Assembly: GCF_037080055.1 (NCBI RefSeq)
Contig: NZ_JBAOJI010000001.1
Location: 186,001-250,000, forward strand
Origin: Halovenus sp037080055
GTDB taxonomy: Archaea > Halobacteriota > Halobacteria > Halobacteriales > Haloarculaceae
Direction: 5' to 3'
Length of the DNA stretch: 64,000 nt
Below the pieces are notes generated by a model. It saw nothing but the letters and a program-made list of their open reading frames with translations, ran no database searches and had not been told where the DNA came from. Every line of letters starts with the position of its first letter. The first letter of the stretch is position 1. Below, in pieces: positions 44,060-52,266 of the stretch. The position numbers and the translations under genes are program-made.

Positions 44060-45201
44060 CCGAACACGTCGTCATCCTCGGTGGCGGAACTGGTGGGACC
44101 GTTCTCGCGAACGACCTCGCGGAGCGACTGGACTCCGAACTGGCCGCCGGCGACGTTCGAATCACGCTGATTAACGACGACCCGGAGCACGTCTACAAGC
44201 CGGTCTGGCTGTACGTGCCCTTCGGACAGCGCGAACCGGACGATGGTCGGCGTCCGCTCGACGAACTCGTCGACGACAGCGTCGACCTCTGGATCGACCG
44301 CGTGACCGACATCGATACCGACGGCCAGCAGTTGCGGTTTCGCGACCGCCCACAGCCAGTCGAGTACGACTATCTCGTACTCGCGACCGGGTCGACACTC
44401 GAACCCGAACGAATTCCCGGCCTCGCGGAGGGTGGACACGACTACTACAGCGAATCTGGCGCGACCGCGCTCCGGGAGGAACTACTTGAGTTCACCGACG
44501 GCCACCTCGTGTTGAGTGTCATCGGCTCACCGCACATGTGTCCGGCAGCGCCGCTTGAATTCGTCTTCATGGCCGACGACTGGTTCCGCGAGCGCGGCCT
44601 CCGCGACGATATCGACATCACCTACACGTACCCCATCCAGCGCGTCCACGGCAACCCCCACATCGCCGAGTGGGCCCGGCCGATCATGGACGAACGCGAT
44701 ATCGAGGTCGAGACCTTCTTCAACGCCGAGGAGATCGATCCCGACGCAAAGACGATCACCTCGATGGAGGGCTCCGACCTCGACTACGACCTGCTCGTAA
44801 CGATCCCACCCCACGGCGGCGTCGAGTTGATCGAGGAGGCAGGGCTGGGCGACGACGGCTGGGTCGATGTCGACAAGCGGACGCTCGAAGCCGAGGCCGC
44901 TGACAACATCTACGCTCTCGGTGACACTGCCGACACCGGCGTCCCGAACGCGGGCAGCGTCGCCCACTATCAGGCCGGCGTCGTCGGACAGCGACTCGCC
45001 AGTGAGATTCGCGGGCGACCGGCGACTGCGATCTACGACGGGAAGACGCTGTGTTTCATCGAGACGGGGATGGACGCGGCGTCGTTCGTCGAGTTCGACT
45101 ACGAGAGCCCGCCGTCGCCAGCACCGCCCTCGCAGAAACTCCACTGGTCGAAACTGGCGTACAACGAGTCCTACTGGCTCACCGCACGAGGGTTGCTCTG
45201 A
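44056..45201 (+). CDS. SQR-like FAD-dependent oxidoreductase
   Basis: 381 residues. FAD-binding motif HVVILGGGTGGTVLANDLAERL and a second motif YDYLVLATGSTLEPERIPG, with a late FAD/quinone segment DNIYALGDTADTGVPNAGSVAHYQAGVV. A Cys in SPHMCPAAPLEFVFM lies at the position usually occupied by a redox-active Cys of sulfide:quinone reductase relatives. It could reduce quinone with sulfide or persulfide. The start is in the TusA stop codon (ATGA), and the DUF1641 gene follows after 2 bases, which is a common pairing in sulfur oxidisers. Confidence 0.85.
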   Translation: MTEHVVILGGGTGGTVLANDLAERLDSELAAGDVRITLINDDPEHVYKPVWLYVPFGQREPDDGRRPLDELVDDSVDLWIDRVTDIDTDGQQLRFRDRPQPVEYDYLVLATGSTLEPERIPGLAEGGHDYYSESGATALREELLEFTDGHLVLSVIGSPHMCPAAPLEFVFMADDWFRERGLRDDIDITYTYPIQRVHGNPHIAEWARPIMDERDIEVETFFNAEEIDPDAKTITSMEGSDLDYDLLVTIPPHGGVELIEEAGLGDDGWVDVDKRTLEAEAADNIYALGDTADTGVPNAGSVAHYQAGVVGQRLASEIRGRPATAIYDGKTLCFIETGMDAASFVEFDYESPPSPAPPSQKLHWSKLAYNESYWLTARGLL

Positions 45202-45203
45202 CC

Positions 45204-45824
45204 ATGTCCGACGAACAACTCTCAGAACGGTCCGAGCTCGAAGCGGCCATCGAACAGAATCCCGAAGCGGTCGCCGAGTTCGTCGACCATCTCGACGCAA
45301 TCAACGAACTGTTAGACGTGCTCTCGCTGGGCGAAAGCGCCCTCGACGACGAGATGGTGCGCGAACTCTCGGCGACGGGGTCGACGCTTGCCGAATCCGC
45401 AGACGGTCTCGCAACCGAGGAAACAGTCGCGCTGGCGGAAACAGTCGGTGAGAACGGCGACGACCTGCAAGAAGCTGTCGAGACGCTGCTGACCCTTCAG
45501 CGAAGCGGCACGCTCGACGAACTGGCTGAACTCGCCGAAGTCGGTTCGCTGGCGACTGCTGCCCTCGACGACGAGATGGTCAGGTCGCTGTCCGGCACCG
45601 GCGCCGCGCTCGGCGAGGTTGCACAGACCGCCGCGGACGAGGACACCCGCGATGGCATCGAGACACTGCTTGCGGGCCTCGGCGAAGCAGAGCGAAATCC
45701 CCCCGAGCAGGTCGGCGCTGTCAGCCTGATTCGTGGGCTGCGTGATCCGGACGTCCAGCACGGACTCGGCTACCTCCTGACACTCGCGGGCGCGATTGGC
45801 CACCAGCACACCGACGAAACGTAA
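45204..45824 (+). CDS. DUF1641 family protein
   Basis: 206 residues, helical and acidic, from the ATG at 45204. It contains two related halves of the DUF1641 pattern: LLDVLSLGESALDDEMVRELSATGSTLAESADGL and LAEVGSLATAALDDEMVRSLSGTGAALGEVAQTA. The first half sits next to a helical region VAEFVDHLDAINEL. DUF1641 proteins are commonly encoded beside SQR-like or pyridine nucleotide-disulfide oxidoreductases and are thought to help in membrane or quinone contact. It begins two bases after the SQR-like stop. Confidence 0.85.
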   Translation: MSDEQLSERSELEAAIEQNPEAVAEFVDHLDAINELLDVLSLGESALDDEMVRELSATGSTLAESADGLATEETVALAETVGENGDDLQEAVETLLTLQRSGTLDELAELAEVGSLATAALDDEMVRSLSGTGAALGEVAQTAADEDTRDGIETLLAGLGEAERNPPEQVGAVSLIRGLRDPDVQHGLGYLLTLAGAIGHQHTDET

Positions 45825-45832
45825 TTCGCATA

Positions 45833-45856
45833 TATTGCACAATATTCCCAAGACTA
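45833..45856 (+). promoter_or_regulatory. Shared motif site C (first thioredoxin)
   Basis: TATTGC at 45833-45838 with an internal dyad TATTG-CA-CAATA, then CCCAAGAC at 45847-45854, exactly 14 bases on. It lies directly upstream of the TATA-like ACTATTACC (45853-45861) and 27 bases from the leaderless ATG of the thioredoxin at 45885. Confidence 0.65.
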
Positions 45857-45884
45857 TTACCCACTCGGAGTGTAGCGTACTCAC

Positions 45885-46223
45885 ATGGCAACACAGACGA
45901 CAGAGACTGACGGTGTGGTTTCGCTTGGCGACGACGATATCGATGCGATTGTCCGGGACGGTGGCCTCACGCTCGTGGAGTTTTACACGGAGTGGTGTGG
46001 CTCCTGCCAGCAGATGACGCCGATTCTCGAACGGATTGCTGCCGACACCGACGCGACGGTCCTGACCATCGATGTCGAATCTAATCTCGAAACCGCGATC
46101 GAATTCGGCGCACAGAGTACCCCGACCATCGTGTTGTTCGCCGACGGTAGGCCGGTGACACAGCGCCGCGGAGCGCAGACCGAGCAGTTACTTCGGGACC
46201 TGGTCGCCGAATACAGTGAGTAA
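45885..46223 (+). CDS. Thioredoxin-like protein (CGSC)
   Basis: 112 residues. Active-site motif EWCGSCQQMTPILERIA, cis-Pro segment QSTPTIVLFADGRPV. CGSC rather than CGPC is a modest variant that changes redox potential. The TATA and motif site lie 27-52 bases upstream. It is followed 14 bases later by the aminotransferase. Such thioredoxins in sulfur clusters can supply electrons for persulfide reduction or for TusA/DsrE relays. Confidence 0.88.
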   Translation: MATQTTETDGVVSLGDDDIDAIVRDGGLTLVEFYTEWCGSCQQMTPILERIAADTDATVLTIDVESNLETAIEFGAQSTPTIVLFADGRPVTQRRGAQTEQLLRDLVAEYSE

Positions 46224-46237
46224 TTCGGAGGACTACG

Positions 46238-47356
46238 ATGGATCCGAGAGAACTTCGCGCTGATACGCCAGCCCTGCACGAGGACATCTACCTCAACTTC
46301 GGCGCACACGGCCCCAGTCCGCAGTACGTCGTCGAGGCTGCCGACGAATTTGTCCAGACACACGAGTACGAGACGAGTGCTCGGAACGATCCCTACGACG
46401 TGGCCTTCGACGCGTACGACCGGACGCGCGAACGCGTTGCGGATTTCGTCGGTGCAGATGGCGACGAGATTGCACTCACCGAGAGTACGACTGCAGGCAT
46501 CAACGCTATCGCGAATGCAATCGACTGGCAACCCGGCGATACCGTGGTTCGGACCGACCTCGAACACCCTGCTGGTACGCTCCCGTGGCAGCGACTCAAA
46601 CGGGAGGGTGTCGAGGTTCGCGTCGTCGAAACTGAGGCGGGCCGCATCGATCCCGTCGCGTTCGCCGAGGCTGTCGAGGGTGCGCGCCTGGCGTGTTTCA
46701 GCGCGGTGACCTGGACCCACGGCACTCGGTTACCCGTCACCGAACTCGTCGATATCGCCCACGAGGCCGGCGCGCTGGCCCTGGTCGACGCCGTCCAGGT
46801 GCCCGGACAGTTACCGATGGATGTCGAACTGTGGGGGGCAGACGCCGTCGCAGCGGCGGGCCACAAGTGGCTCATGGGACTGTGGGGCGGCGGCTTTCTC
46901 TACGTCGACCGCGACGTGGCCGACTCACTCGCGCCCAGAACGGTCGGCTACCGAACTGTCGAGACACCGACCGCAGATTCTTTCGAGTTCGCGGCTGGTG
47001 CCCGTCGATTCGAGATTGGTTCGTCGAACCCCGCCTCACACGTCGCTTTGGCCGAGGCGATCGATGCGATCGACGAAGTCGGTGTCGGTCGAATCTCCGA
47101 ACAGATCGAGGAACTGGCTGGACAACTCGCCGCCGGTGTCCCCGACGAGCGACTTCTTAGTCCCGTCTCGCCCGAATCTGGGCTCGTTACGATCGACGTG
47201 GATATTCCTGAAGCGACGGTCCAGCGGCTCGCATCGTACGGGATTGTCGTTCGTGCGTTGCCACACCCGAATGCCATTCGAGCGTCCGTCCATGCAGTCA
47301 ACACGCAGTCCGAAATCGACCAACTGCTCGACGCGCTCGAACCCGAGTGGGACTGA
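46238..47356 (+). CDS. Class V aminotransferase, cysteine desulfurase-like
   Basis: 372 residues. PLP-binding Lys is in VAAAGHKWLMGLWGGGFLY, the TTS loop is ALTESTTAGINAIANAI, and the aspartate-ring contact is ALALVDAVQVPGQLP. This is the SufS/CsdA/NifS type fold. I do not see an obvious catalytic Cys loop typical of cysteine desulfurases near the C-terminus, so it may be a cysteine desulfurase relative, a C-S lyase or another class V enzyme such as isopenicillin-epimerase-like. In this cluster a sulfur role is plausible. It starts 14 bases after the thioredoxin. Confidence 0.83.
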   Translation: MDPRELRADTPALHEDIYLNFGAHGPSPQYVVEAADEFVQTHEYETSARNDPYDVAFDAYDRTRERVADFVGADGDEIALTESTTAGINAIANAIDWQPGDTVVRTDLEHPAGTLPWQRLKREGVEVRVVETEAGRIDPVAFAEAVEGARLACFSAVTWTHGTRLPVTELVDIAHEAGALALVDAVQVPGQLPMDVELWGADAVAAAGHKWLMGLWGGGFLYVDRDVADSLAPRTVGYRTVETPTADSFEFAAGARRFEIGSSNPASHVALAEAIDAIDEVGVGRISEQIEELAGQLAAGVPDERLLSPVSPESGLVTIDVDIPEATVQRLASYGIVVRALPHPNAIRASVHAVNTQSEIDQLLDALEPEWD

Positions 47357-47455
47357 CGGGACGGCGATACCTGTTTTTAAGCAGTGGACGGAGGCAGTGC
47401 TGTTCTCCGATCCTGTAAGCTTCACCCGTCTCCAGCAAGAAATCGAGACTCCAGT

Positions 47456-47677
47456 TCAGTCGATTCGCACGTGACCGTCCTCGTCGACGATGATCTCGTG
47501 ACCGCGATAGGTGAACCTGATTTCGAGGGTCGACGTCGTCGACCCTCCGATCAGTTCTTCGAGGGCATCCAGGTCGACGACTTCGGCCAGCGGCGGGTCG
47601 AGCAATCGTTTCTCGACACCGTCCGCCTCGGCAACTGCGTCGACGATCCGGGATGTGAGTGTATCGAGTGTATTCAT
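47456..47677 (-). CDS. HalOD1 domain protein (single-domain)
   Basis: 73 residues from the ATG at 47677 (MNTLDTLTSRIVDAVAEADGV). The pattern VVDLDALEELIGGSTTSTLEIRFTYRGHEIIVDEDGHVRID is the HalOD1 output domain, which usually ends haloarchaeal response regulators. A stand-alone copy is last in the TusA-DsrE operon, with gaps of 2 and 4 bases. The function of the domain is not known; it may act in signalling or protein contact. Confidence 0.82.
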   Translation of the reverse strand: MNTLDTLTSRIVDAVAEADGVEKRLLDPPLAEVVDLDALEELIGGSTTSTLEIRFTYRGHEIIVDEDGHVRID

Positions 47678-47681
47678 CGCG

Positions 47682-48254
47682 TTAGACGAGCAACTGAATA
47701 TCGGAATCAGCCATATCTTCGAGCGCAGTCGCTGCGCCGACGCCAGTTGTGACGCCGTCGTAGAAATCATCTTCGTCGTAATCCATCAGATCGATAGTCA
47801 TCTGGCAGGCCTGGAACTCGACACCCATATCGAGGCTCGTTTCCAGAAGCTCTTCGATGGACGCGGTGTCGTTGTCCTCGATCCGCCGCTCCATCATCTT
47901 CGTCGTCACCCGATCCATGCCGGGCAGTGCCGCGATGGCGTTGGGGAGGGGCATGTTGGGGTTGCCGACAGAGCTGAGTTTGAGATTTTTCGAGCGCTCC
48001 TCGTGCAGAATGTCTAGGCCCCAGAAGGTGTGGAAGACAGTCACGTCGTAGCCGAAGGCGGCGGCGGTGCTGGCGAGGATCAGCGGCGGGTAGGCCATAT
48101 CCAGCGTTCCCTTCGTCGCGATGATGCTCATCTTCTTGTCGTCGTCCTCTGTCGTGGCCTCGGCAAGTGACTCTTCGAGTTCGTCGACGCGTGCGGCCAA
48201 CTCCGCACGCGAGGGGGCGTCGTCGGCTGGGGCGTCTGGTGTATCCGTACTCAT
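47682..48254 (-). CDS. DsrE/DsrF/DrsH-like family protein
   Basis: 190 residues. After a helical N-terminus (SRAELAARVDELEESLAEA) comes KMSIIATKGTLDMAYPPLILASTAAAFGYDVTVFHTFWGLDIL, then NAIAALPGMDRVTTKMME, and a terminal Cys in GVEFQACQMTIDLMDYDEDDF. DsrE-like proteins accept persulfide on this Cys in a TusA-DsrE relay. A GTG at 48260 would overlap the TusA stop as GTGA; I use the ATG at 48254. It sits between TusA and the HalOD1 gene. Confidence 0.88.
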   Translation of the reverse strand: MSTDTPDAPADDAPSRAELAARVDELEESLAEATTEDDDKKMSIIATKGTLDMAYPPLILASTAAAFGYDVTVFHTFWGLDILHEERSKNLKLSSVGNPNMPLPNAIAALPGMDRVTTKMMERRIEDNDTASIEELLETSLDMGVEFQACQMTIDLMDYDEDDFYDGVTTGVGAATALEDMADSDIQLLV

Positions 48255-48256
48255 CG

Positions 48257-48502
48257 TCACTCCGTCTTACGCACGTAGTGTTTGTACACGTCCTCGCCTT
48301 CCTCCTGTTCGACGAGTTCGACTCCCTGGGTCCCCGACGCCCAGCCGTCGATATCACTCATGCTGCCAGCATCCGTCGCTAGCACTTCGAGGATGTCGCC
48401 TTCTGCCAGGTCGTCGATGGCAGACTTCGTCTTCACGACTGGCATGGGACACGATGCACCTTTCACGTCGAGCGTCTCCGTTACGTTGAATTCCGTACTC
48501 AT
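48257..48502 (-). CDS. TusA-like sulfurtransferase (second copy)
   Basis: 81 residues from the ATG at 48502. The key segment is ETLDVKGASCPMPVVKTKSAIDDLAEGDILEVLATDAGSMSD with the CPMP motif and its Cys. It is first in the TusA-DsrE-HalOD1 operon. TusA-DsrE is a known persulfide carrier pair in dissimilatory sulfur oxidation and in tRNA thiolation. Upstream on the minus strand are a TATA-like TACAAA and the shared motif site D. Confidence 0.9.
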   Translation of the reverse strand: MSTEFNVTETLDVKGASCPMPVVKTKSAIDDLAEGDILEVLATDAGSMSDIDGWASGTQGVELVEQEEGEDVYKHYVRKTE

Positions 48503-48519
48503 TGGTAATCTGCTCCGAT

Positions 48520-48546
48520 GGTTTGTATTGGAGCTATCGTACAATA
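48520..48546 (-). promoter_or_regulatory. Shared motif site D (second TusA)
   Basis: On the minus strand from 48546: TATTGTACGATAGCTCCAAT, again with the CCAA part 14 bases after TATTGT. It lies immediately upstream of the TACAAA box that is about 22-25 bases before the TusA ATG at 48502. The orientation relative to the promoter is the same as at sites A, C, F and G. Confidence 0.65.
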
Positions 48547-48682
48547 TCGCAGCCACGGTTATAAGAATGTTGGTTCTTGTGGAAACTCTGAACTGTTATA
48601 GGTCACAGACCGCCGCTTTGAGGCAGTATTTACAGTCTAGGGGCATTGAAGAACGCCATATCCTGAGATTTGGGACATACTG

Positions 48683-48748
48683 TATTGTAAGAATAGTGCA
48701 TTTCTATGCAAACCCTTTTGTACGTCGATCCAGTACACCAGGGTGTAC
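48683..48748 (+). promoter_or_regulatory. Promoter of the rhodanese-MBL gene with TATTGT and an inverted repeat
   Basis: A TATTGT at 48683-48688 is present but without CCAAAAC at the usual distance; TATA-like CCCTTTTGT is at about 48713-48720. A 16-base inverted repeat GTACACC-AG-GGTGTAC spans 48733-48748, just before the ATG at 48752, and could be an operator. Regulation shared with the other sulfur genes is possible but less clear than elsewhere. Confidence 0.5.
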
Positions 48749-48751
48749 GAC

Positions 48752-49945
48752 ATGAATCCGGAAGATTTCCCAACTCCCGATGTCGAAGTCGAGACGATCA
48801 CACCAGAAACGCTGAAAGACCGCATCGATGCTGGCGAGGATCTCACGCTTCTCGACGCACGCATGCAGTCGGAGTACGAGGAATGGCACATCGATGGTGA
48901 GGCAGTTTCCTCGATCAACGTCCCCTATTTTGAGTTTCTCGACGAGGAGATTGACGAGGGGATCCTCGACGAGATTCCTGCCGACCGCGAAGTGACTGTC
49001 CTGTGTGCGAAGGGCGGAGCCAGCGAGTACGTCGCGGGCACGCTCGCCGAACGTGGATACGACGTAAACCACCTCGAAGACGGGATGAACGGCTGGGCCA
49101 GCATCTACGAGGCTGTCGAAGTCACCGATTACGACGGTGCCGGGACGCTCCTCCAGTACCAGCGACCCTCCTCTGGCTGTCTCGGCTATCTGCTCTACGA
49201 CGACGGCGAAGCCGCGATCATCGATCCGCTCCGCGCGTTCACCGACCGCTATCTAGACGACGCAGAAGACCTTGGCGTCGACCTGCAATACGCGCTGGAT
49301 ACCCACATCCACGCCGACCACATCTCGGGCGTCCGCGAACTCGACGCAAACGGCGTCGAGGGTGTCATCCCCGAAGCTGCGGTCGACCGTGGCGTCACCT
49401 ATTCAGACGATCTGACGACCGCCGAGGACGGCGACACGTTCGATGTCGGTAACGCTACTATCGAGACCGTCGCCACGCCCGGGCACACGACCGGGATGAC
49501 CTCCTATCTCGTCGACGACAGCCTGCTCGCGACCGGTGACGGACTGTTCATCGAGAGCGTCGCACGCCCGGATCTCGAAGAGGGCGACGAGGGCGCGCCG
49601 GACGCCGCGCGCATGCTCTACGAGTCGCTTCAGGAGCGTGTGCTGATTCTCCCTGATGAGACCCTGATCGGCGGCGCGCACTTCAGTGATGCCGCAGAAT
49701 CCGCCGAGGACGGCACCTATACCGCGCCAATCGGTGACCTCGTCGAGGAGATGGACGCGCTGACGATGGACAGTGAGGAGTTCGTCGAGTTGATCCTCTC
49801 GGATATGCCGCCGCGGCCGGCCAACTACGAGGAGATCATCGCGACGAACCTCGGTCAGAACGCCGTCGACGACGACGAGGCCTTTACGCTCGAACTCGGC
49901 CCGAACAACTGCGCCGCGAGCCAGGAATCGCTCGCGGGTGACTGA
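48752..49945 (+). CDS. Rhodanese-MBL fusion, persulfide dioxygenase-like
   Basis: 397 residues from the ATG at 48752; a GTG at 48743 lies in the inverted repeat. Residues 20-125 form a rhodanese with active-site Cys in VTVLCAKGGASEYVAGTLAERG. Residues 135-397 form a metallo-beta-lactamase domain with THIHADHISGVREL and a later metal site, VATPGHTTGMTSYLV, then DGLFIES. Similar fused proteins oxidise glutathione persulfide in bacteria with the domains the other way round. Haloarchaea have no glutathione, so CoA or gamma-glutamylcysteine persulfide could be the substrate. The sulfur transporters follow directly. Confidence 0.88.
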   Translation: MNPEDFPTPDVEVETITPETLKDRIDAGEDLTLLDARMQSEYEEWHIDGEAVSSINVPYFEFLDEEIDEGILDEIPADREVTVLCAKGGASEYVAGTLAERGYDVNHLEDGMNGWASIYEAVEVTDYDGAGTLLQYQRPSSGCLGYLLYDDGEAAIIDPLRAFTDRYLDDAEDLGVDLQYALDTHIHADHISGVRELDANGVEGVIPEAAVDRGVTYSDDLTTAEDGDTFDVGNATIETVATPGHTTGMTSYLVDDSLLATGDGLFIESVARPDLEEGDEGAPDAARMLYESLQERVLILPDETLIGGAHFSDAAESAEDGTYTAPIGDLVEEMDALTMDSEEFVELILSDMPPRPANYEEIIATNLGQNAVDDDEAFTLELGPNNCAASQESLAGD

Positions 49946-49952
49946 ACCGCCG

Positions 49953-50510
49953 ATGGTAGCTGATCCACTCGTCTTGCAACTGGCAGCAGAACTGTTTCCC
50001 AACGGCATTAGCCGGTACGCCGTCGGTGGGCTGCTGGTCGGCCTCGGTGCAGTCGTCATCTACGTCGGAACGGGGATTCCCGCGGGCGCGAGCACGTTCC
50101 TCGAATCGACGCTGTCGTACGCCTCGGACCAGTCGCGGTTCCAGCAGTACGTCAGTTCGCGCGACTGGCGGGTCGTCTTCACGCTCGGGATCATCCTCGG
50201 CGCGACGCTGTTCGCGGCGACGGTCCAGTCAGGCCTCGTCACCACATCGCTCTACGAGCCCGGAACGACCGGCCAACTGTACGAGGTCGGTGGCGTGACG
50301 TTCTGGTCGACAGACGTGCAGCCGTCGCGACTGTTCGTCGGCGGAATCCTCGTCGGGATCGGAACCAGGATCGGGAAAGGCTGTACCTCTGGCCACGGCG
50401 TCTGTGGCGTCGGTTCGGCCTCGAAAACCTCTCTGATTGGCGTCGCAACCTTCCTGCTGGTCGCGATCGGAACCGCACAACTCGTCGCGGCGCTGGGGGT
50501 GAGCCCATGA
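49953..50510 (+). CDS. YeeE/YedE-type sulfur transporter, N-terminal half
   Basis: 185 residues from the ATG at 49953; a GTG at 49938 would overlap the MBL stop. It has about five membrane segments and the signature Cys-containing loop IGKGCTSGHGVCGVGSASKTSLIG. YeeE/YedE proteins carry thiosulfate into the cell; one such family is a single chain, whereas this one is split with the second half in the gene 82 bases downstream. The two Cys in the loop likely contact the sulfur compound. Confidence 0.87.
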   Translation: MVADPLVLQLAAELFPNGISRYAVGGLLVGLGAVVIYVGTGIPAGASTFLESTLSYASDQSRFQQYVSSRDWRVVFTLGIILGATLFAATVQSGLVTTSLYEPGTTGQLYEVGGVTFWSTDVQPSRLFVGGILVGIGTRIGKGCTSGHGVCGVGSASKTSLIGVATFLLVAIGTAQLVAALGVSP

Positions 50511-50592
50511 TGCGCGAGACGCGAGCAGAGCGAGGCGCGAGCGAAGTGAGGCCTCAGAAAACGCGAACGGGAGCGAACGGAGGGAGCGACAC
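50511..50592 (+). repeat. Purine-rich low-complexity spacer
   Basis: A stretch of repeated GCGAGCGAAGTGAG and GAGCGAACGGAGGGAGCGA-like units between the two transporter halves, before a GTG start. Such GAGCGA-rich stretches are common between haloarchaeal genes and seem to be spacer rather than regulatory sequence. Confidence 0.5.
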
Positions 50593-51054
50593 GTGAGCGA
50601 AAACCGCCACCCACTGTTCATGCCGCTGATTCTCTTCGGTGGCATCATCTTCGGGTTCGGACTCGGATTCAGCCAGATGGCTCGTCCGGAGGTCGTGCTG
50701 GATTTTCTCCAGTTCGAGGACTTCGGGCTGGTGTTCGTCATGTTCGGTGCCGCCATCGTCTCGGGAATCGCCTTCGCGGTGATGCCCCGAATTCGATCGA
50801 CTGCACCGCTGACCGGCGATCTGTACGAACGTCGGCTGAAGCCGTTCGACCGAAACGTGCTCGTTGGCGGCGCGATCTTCGGCGTCGGCTGGGGCCTCTC
50901 TGGAATCTGTCCCGGGGCGGCCTACGCCAGTCTCGGCGTCGGTAACGTCACCATCCTCTGGGCGTTGGCCGGGATGTTCGTCGGTGCGTACATCCAGGGA
51001 TACTGGCGGAGTCACGCGGCCGAATCCAGCCCGACGGCAACGCGCGCAGATTGA
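50593..51054 (+). CDS. YeeE/YedE-type sulfur transporter, C-terminal half
   Basis: 153 residues from a GTG at 50593, about four membrane spans. The second signature Cys is in FGVGWGLSGICPGAAYASLGVGN, matching the second loop of full-length YeeE/YedE. It is predicted to pair with the first half to form a complete transporter. The neighbour downstream is a PiT-family permease. A split pair like this is frequent in archaea and some bacteria. Confidence 0.87.
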   Translation: MSENRHPLFMPLILFGGIIFGFGLGFSQMARPEVVLDFLQFEDFGLVFVMFGAAIVSGIAFAVMPRIRSTAPLTGDLYERRLKPFDRNVLVGGAIFGVGWGLSGICPGAAYASLGVGNVTILWALAGMFVGAYIQGYWRSHAAESSPTATRAD

Positions 51055-51079
51055 GCCGCGATTTCATTTCACGTCACTA

Positions 51080-52261
51080 ATGCAGCCTTCACTACTCGCA
51101 CTGTTCGTGATCGCTAGCCTCGCCAGTCTATTCATGGCGTGGGTGATCGGCGCCGGATCCAGCGGCGCAACTCCATTCGCACCCGCGGTCGGTGCTAACG
51201 CCATCTCGACGATGCGGGCGGCATTTATCGTCGGCATCTTCGGCTTCGCCGGCGCAGTCGTTCAGGGCGCGAACGTCTCCAAAGCCGTCGGTCGCGGCCT
51301 CATCGGCGGCGTGAGTCTTCCGGCAACGGGTGTCATCACCGTCTTGCTGATCGGGGCTGGCCTCATGGCTGTCGGGATCAAGACTGGCTATCCCATCGCC
51401 ACAGCCTTCACCGTCACCGGGGCAGTGATCGGCGTCGGCATCGCCCTCGGCGGGAAACCGGTCTGGCCGAAATATCTCCAGATCGGGAGTGTCTGGGTAC
51501 TGACGCCAGTTGTCGGCGGCGGCCTCGCCTACGGAATCGCGAGCGTGCTCCCGCGAGACGACGCTCCTGAGCGGTACAGTGTCGCCGTCCTCGCTGGGTT
51601 GGTGGGTGCAGTGCTAGCGAACGTCAACTTTGCCTACCTCGGCCCCGGTGATTCGATGGACTCGTTGACTGGACTCGCGCGGCGAACGGCCGGAATCGAC
51701 GGCTTCGCGGTGCCGGTCGCCGTTTCGCTGCTCGTCGCGGCGTCGGTCGCCGCACTCGTATCGTGGGACATCAGACGGGACATGAACGCCGGCCTGCGGC
51801 GGGTTCTGCTCGCGCTGGGTTCGCTCGTAGCCTTTTCTGCGGGCGGGAGTCAGGTCGGTCTCGCGGTCGGGCCGCTGCTTCCGCTGTTGGGCGACCTGGA
51901 GATGATTCCCGTGCTGGCCGTCCTCGTCGGCGGTGGCCTCGGGATGCTCGTCGGATCCTGGACTGGCGCACCGCGGATGATCAAGTCGCTGTCACAGGAT
52001 TATTCCTCGTTGGGTCCGCGTCGGTCCATCGCCGCACTGGTCCCATCCTTCCTCATCGCCCAACTGGCCGTCCTTCTGGGCGTCCCCGTCTCGTTCAATG
52101 AAATTGTCGTCAGCGCCATCATCGGAAGCGGGGCGGCCGTCGGCGGCGGGGACGCCATCGACTCGACCAAGATTCTCAGGACCATCGGCGCGTGGGTGGG
52201 GTCGCTGGCCCTGTCGCTGGGCCTGGGCTACGGACTGACCGTTCTGTTGTCCGTTTTCTGA
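51080..52261 (+). CDS. PiT family inorganic anion permease
   Basis: 393 residues, ten to eleven hydrophobic segments. The N-terminal half has the PiT signature region SGATPFAPAVGANAISTMRAAFIVGIFGFAGAVVQGANV, and the C-terminal half repeats it in AVLVGGGLGMLVGSWTGAPRMIKSLSQDYSSLGPRRS and IIGSGAAVGGGDAIDS. PiT proteins normally move phosphate with cations; relatives of this family in bacteria move sulfate (CysP-type). Its place inside the sulfur island suggests sulfate or sulfite, but this is inferred. I use the ATG at 51080, not a longer frame that overlaps the transporter gene. Confidence 0.82.
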   Translation: MQPSLLALFVIASLASLFMAWVIGAGSSGATPFAPAVGANAISTMRAAFIVGIFGFAGAVVQGANVSKAVGRGLIGGVSLPATGVITVLLIGAGLMAVGIKTGYPIATAFTVTGAVIGVGIALGGKPVWPKYLQIGSVWVLTPVVGGGLAYGIASVLPRDDAPERYSVAVLAGLVGAVLANVNFAYLGPGDSMDSLTGLARRTAGIDGFAVPVAVSLLVAASVAALVSWDIRRDMNAGLRRVLLALGSLVAFSAGGSQVGLAVGPLLPLLGDLEMIPVLAVLVGGGLGMLVGSWTGAPRMIKSLSQDYSSLGPRRSIAALVPSFLIAQLAVLLGVPVSFNEIVVSAIIGSGAAVGGGDAIDSTKILRTIGAWVGSLALSLGLGYGLTVLLSVF

Positions 52262-52266
52262 CCGGT

